Shown piece after piece: positions 61,644-64,000 of a stretch of 64,000 nucleotides of DNA; positions within the stretch are counted from its first letter, which is position 1; each line of letters opens with the position of its first letter. Origin of the DNA: Jatrophihabitans_A lederbergiae (lineage in GTDB: Bacteria > Actinomycetota > Actinomycetes > Mycobacteriales > Jatrophihabitantaceae); assembly GCF_031845305.1 (NCBI RefSeq), contig NZ_JAVREH010000020.1, positions 1 to 64,000 of the forward strand. The letters are read 5' to 3'. The notes under the pieces were generated by a model. That model was not told the DNA's origin, searched no databases, and was given only the letters and a program-made list of their open reading frames with translations. A program made the translations under genes and the position numbers.

Positions 61644-61708
61644 CTCCACCGAATACGCCCGCCGGTCCCACCGCGGGCGGCATTGCCAAGCCTGGAAAGA
61701 GGAACTCG

Positions 61709-62428
61709 ATGAGGGTGCACGACTGTAATTGGATGATGCTGGAGGAGTACCTGGAGCACGATGACCGCATCGTGCTGCCGATCGGATCGACCGAGCAGCA
61801 CGGTTACCTCTCGGTGGGAACAGACGCGATCCTGGCGGAGCGGGTGTCGGTCGAGGCTGCCGAACCGCTGGGCATCCCGGTGCTGCCGGTGCTCGCGTTC
61901 GGGGTCACCCCGTACTTCGCTGCCTTTCCCGGCAGTCCCTCACTGCGGCTGGAGACCTACCTCGCCGTCATCTCCGACCTGTTGGACTCGCTGACCGGAC
62001 AGGGCTTCCGACGAATTGCGATCGTCAACGGGCACGGCGGCAACTCCCCCGCCGCCGGCCTGGTGCGGCAGTGGCTGGCCGGGCAACCTGCCACGGGCGG
62101 TCCCGAGGTGCTGTTTCACGACTGGTGGAACGCGCCGCGAACCTGGGCGGTCGTGCAGAGCTTCGAAACCGAGTGCTCCCACGGCTCCTGGATGGAGAAC
62201 TTTCCGTGGACCCGGGTGCCGGGCGTGCAACTACCGTCCGAGCCGAAGCCGCTGGTTCCGGCGGCCGAGATCAAGCGGGCCTCCGCCGCCCGGCTGCGCG
62301 AGCTGATTCCGGACGGCACCTTCGGTGGCTCCTACGAGCGTCCGGACTCCGAGGTGCTGGCCGTCTGGGAGGCCGGCGTGGCCGAGGTCCGGGAACTGCT
62401 CGAGAAGGGCTGGTCCGACAATGGATGA
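61709..62428 (+). CDS. Creatininase-family amidohydrolase
   Basis: This 239-residue protein has LPIGSTEQHGYLSVGTDAILAE (metal Glu, His and Asp) and IVNGHGGNSPA (metal His), and a SHGSWMENFPW segment where the last acidic ligand lies. This is the creatininase/MftE fold, which opens cyclic amides. It follows the hydantoinase-like gene with 65 bp between. The HLP usually found in the first motif is replaced by YLS, so the substrate may differ from creatinine. Confidence 0.86.
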   Translation: MRVHDCNWMMLEEYLEHDDRIVLPIGSTEQHGYLSVGTDAILAERVSVEAAEPLGIPVLPVLAFGVTPYFAAFPGSPSLRLETYLAVISDLLDSLTGQGFRRIAIVNGHGGNSPAAGLVRQWLAGQPATGGPEVLFHDWWNAPRTWAVVQSFETECSHGSWMENFPWTRVPGVQLPSEPKPLVPAAEIKRASAARLRELIPDGTFGGSYERPDSEVLAVWEAGVAEVRELLEKGWSDNG

Positions 62429-63119
62429 TCTCAAGGGACGGGTGGCCCTGGTCACCGGGTCCGCGCACGGGATCGGCTCGGCGATCGCCGCGGGCCTCGA
62501 GGACGACGGCGCAACCGTGTATCGGGCCGATCGCGACACCGTGGATCTCTCGGACGCGGACCAGGTCCGCGACCTGATCGCCGGTATCGGACCGGTGGAT
62601 CTGCTGGTGAACAATGCCGGTGGCGTGACCGGCCAGGTCGGCAGGCCGCTCGACGAGGTGAGCGAGGACGACTGGCGCGCGGTGCTGGACGCCAACCTCA
62701 CCACCACATTCCTGTGCACCCGTGCGGTCATCGGCTCGATGAAGGAAGCCGGCTTCGGCCGCATCGTCAACATCTCCTCCGGCGCCGCCCGCGGCATCAG
62801 CCTCACCGGCATCCAGGCCTACGTCAGTGCGAAGGCCGCCCAGGTGGCGTTCACCAAGCAGATGTCCCACGAACTCGGGCCGTTCGGGATCACGGTCAAC
62901 TGCATCGCTCCGGGCTTCGTGCTCTCCAACCCCACGACGCAGGCGCAATGGGAAAGCTACGGCGAGCAGGGTCAGCACGAACTCGTCGAGCGGATCGCGC
63001 TGCGACGCCTCGGTACCGCCGAGGACATCGCCCACGGGGTGCGCTTCTTCGTCTCGGAGGCGGCGTCCTGGATCACCGGCCAGTTGCTGTCCATCGACGG
63101 CGGGCACAGCGCATTCTGA
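62421..63119 (+). CDS. Short-chain dehydrogenase/reductase (paralogue of 35158 gene)
   Basis: This 232-residue SDR has TGSAHGIGSAIA, DLLVNNAGG, NISSGAARGISLTG, YVSAK and ITGQLLSIDGGHSAF. It is clearly paralogous to the protein at 35158-35865, with the same AHGIGSAIA, NCIAPGFVLSNPTT and AEDIAHGV-like regions. The ATG at 62421 overlaps the creatininase end by 8 bp. The two copies bracket the island and probably oxidise the same class of hydroxy compound. Confidence 0.88.
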   Translation: MDDLKGRVALVTGSAHGIGSAIAAGLEDDGATVYRADRDTVDLSDADQVRDLIAGIGPVDLLVNNAGGVTGQVGRPLDEVSEDDWRAVLDANLTTTFLCTRAVIGSMKEAGFGRIVNISSGAARGISLTGIQAYVSAKAAQVAFTKQMSHELGPFGITVNCIAPGFVLSNPTTQAQWESYGEQGQHELVERIALRRLGTAEDIAHGVRFFVSEAASWITGQLLSIDGGHSAF

Positions 63120-63144
63120 GTTCCGGATCGAGGAGGGAGTTCAC

Positions 63145-63909
63145 ATGACGCAATCAGCTGGCCTGCTCGACTCACGCGTTGCGGTTGTCACCGGTTCGGC
63201 AAGGGGAATCGGGGCCGCCGTCGCGGTGGCCTTCGCCAGCCATGGCGCGCGACTGTGCCTCGTCGACCGGGCTCCTGACGACAGCCTGGCGCGGGTGGCG
63301 TCGCAGTGCGAGGGATACGGCGTCGAGGTGCTGACCGTGCGCGCCGACGTCTCGGTCGAGGGTGACGTCACCGCGATGATCGCCCAGGCCGTCGAACGGT
63401 TCGCCAGAATCGACATCCTGGTGAACAATGCGGGAATCCTCACCAATCGCCGGGTGGCGGACATGCCGGCCGAGCTGTTCGACGAGACGATCGCGGTGAA
63501 CCTGCGCAGCGTCTTCCTGGGTTGCCGGGCGGTACTGCCGACGATGACTGCCGCTCGTTACGGGCGAATCATCAACGTGGCGAGCCAGTTGGCGCTCAAG
63601 GGTGGCCCACGGCTGGCGCACTACAGCGCGGCGAAGGCCGGCATCATCGGCTTCAGCAAGTCCCTGGCCCGCGAGGTCGCTGAGGATGGCATCACGGTGA
63701 ACTGCATCGCGCCCGGCCCCGTCGACACCCCGCTAGCCGGGGACCTGCCGCCGGATCAGGTGGAGGCTACCAGACTGAGCCTGCCACTGCACCGGATCGG
63801 CATCCCGGACGAGGTGGCGCCCACCGCCGTGCTGCTGGCGAGTGAGCCCGGCGGAAACCTCTACACCGGCCAGACCCTGGGCCCCAACAGCGGAGACGTG
63901 ATGCCATGA
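63145..63909 (+). CDS. Short-chain dehydrogenase/reductase
   Basis: This 254-residue SDR has TGSARGIGAAVA, DILVNNAGI, Ser in INVASQLALKG, catalytic YSAAK and GNLYTGQTLGPNSGD near the end. GAGGAGGGA precedes the ATG at 63145. It overlaps the next SDR gene by ATGA. Part of a string of three SDR genes at the end of the operon. Confidence 0.88.
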   Translation: MTQSAGLLDSRVAVVTGSARGIGAAVAVAFASHGARLCLVDRAPDDSLARVASQCEGYGVEVLTVRADVSVEGDVTAMIAQAVERFARIDILVNNAGILTNRRVADMPAELFDETIAVNLRSVFLGCRAVLPTMTAARYGRIINVASQLALKGGPRLAHYSAAKAGIIGFSKSLAREVAEDGITVNCIAPGPVDTPLAGDLPPDQVEATRLSLPLHRIGIPDEVAPTAVLLASEPGGNLYTGQTLGPNSGDVMP

Positions 63910-64000
63910 CCGGCGGCGGAGTCCTCATCACCGGAGCGGCGAGCGGGATCGGCCAGGCGTTAGCGATCACCCTTGCGCGCTCGGGCCATCCGGTGGCGAT
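63906..64000 (+). CDS. Short-chain dehydrogenase/reductase, N-terminus only (cut by window edge)
   Basis: The first 31 residues, MTGGGVLITGAASGIGQALAITL and beyond, show the TGAASGIG cofactor motif of SDR enzymes. The ATG overlaps the preceding stop (ATGA). The rest lies outside the window. Confidence 0.75.
   Translation, partial: MTGGGVLITGAASGIGQALAITLARSGHPVA

Noticed and set aside
1..64000. tRNA or rRNA genes
   Set aside because: No cloverleaf-like or rRNA-like sequence was recognised in the intergenic regions, which are mostly too short.

Overview
The window is high-GC DNA. Genes are densely packed, stop and start codons often overlap as ATGA or GTGA, GTG starts are common, and two regulator genes look leaderless. 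Together with the transposase types (IS630, IS3, ISL3) and the peptide/short-chain dehydrogenase gene content, this points to an actinomycete (Actinomycetota), possibly a Frankiales/Mycobacteriales relative. The assignment comes from overall character only; there is no rRNA or other phylogenetic marker here.

Region 1 (1-2,530) is a gene graveyard: the tail of an IS3-type transposase, an IS630 transposase broken by three single-base losses, a broken gene on the minus strand resembling the N-terminal domain of ApeA-type (HEPN) abortive-infection proteins, and a frameshifted ISL3 transposase remnant. An intact aminoglycoside-phosphotransferase-fold kinase follows (2,611-3,522).

Region 2 (3,685-16,759) is a complete type IV pilus locus: pilB, pilT, pilC, pilA, pilD, pilM, pilN, pilO, then three prepilin-like proteins. 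Two of these are unusual: an 892-residue prepilin carrying seven Ig-like repeats, and a prepilin-like protein with a ricin-type lectin C-terminus. They are good candidates for tip adhesins. Inverted repeats precede pilB and pilA, and a strong hairpin separates pilA from pilD.

Region 3 (16,764-24,810) holds general metabolism: an MFS exporter divergent from a MarR regulator, a VOC protein, an alpha/beta hydrolase, a methyltransferase, an SDR, a Dabb protein, and an aminotransferase-cupin-SDR operon.

Region 4 (24,875-64,000) is a large catabolic island. It has two complete dipeptide-type ABC transporters (41,049-46,616 and 53,300-60,258), two aspartylglucosaminidase-like Ntn hydrolases, an M55 D-aminopeptidase, M19 and M20 dipeptidases, a DUF885 hydrolase, a prolyl-aminopeptidase-like hydrolase, an aspartoacylase-like enzyme, two amidases (one fused to a ketopantoate-reductase domain), a hydantoinase-like enzyme, another amidohydrolase and a creatininase-like enzyme. 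Beside them lie methylaspartate ammonia-lyase, a class III CoA-transferase, a MaoC hydratase and a CitE-type lyase. In principle that set can turn 3-methylaspartate through mesaconate into acetyl-CoA and pyruvate. The island therefore looks built to import unusual peptides or amides (iso- or beta-linked aspartyl, D-residues, possibly beta-methylaspartate) and degrade them.

A LacI-family regulator (49,379) sits inside the island, and LacI-style CAAACGATT sites lie before three of its transcription units. Two of these sites are in a shared, collinear promoter/leader segment, which suggests one regulon built partly by promoter duplication. Two genes of the island carry visible lesions: an internal deletion plus frameshift in maoC, and a late frameshift in the M20 gene.
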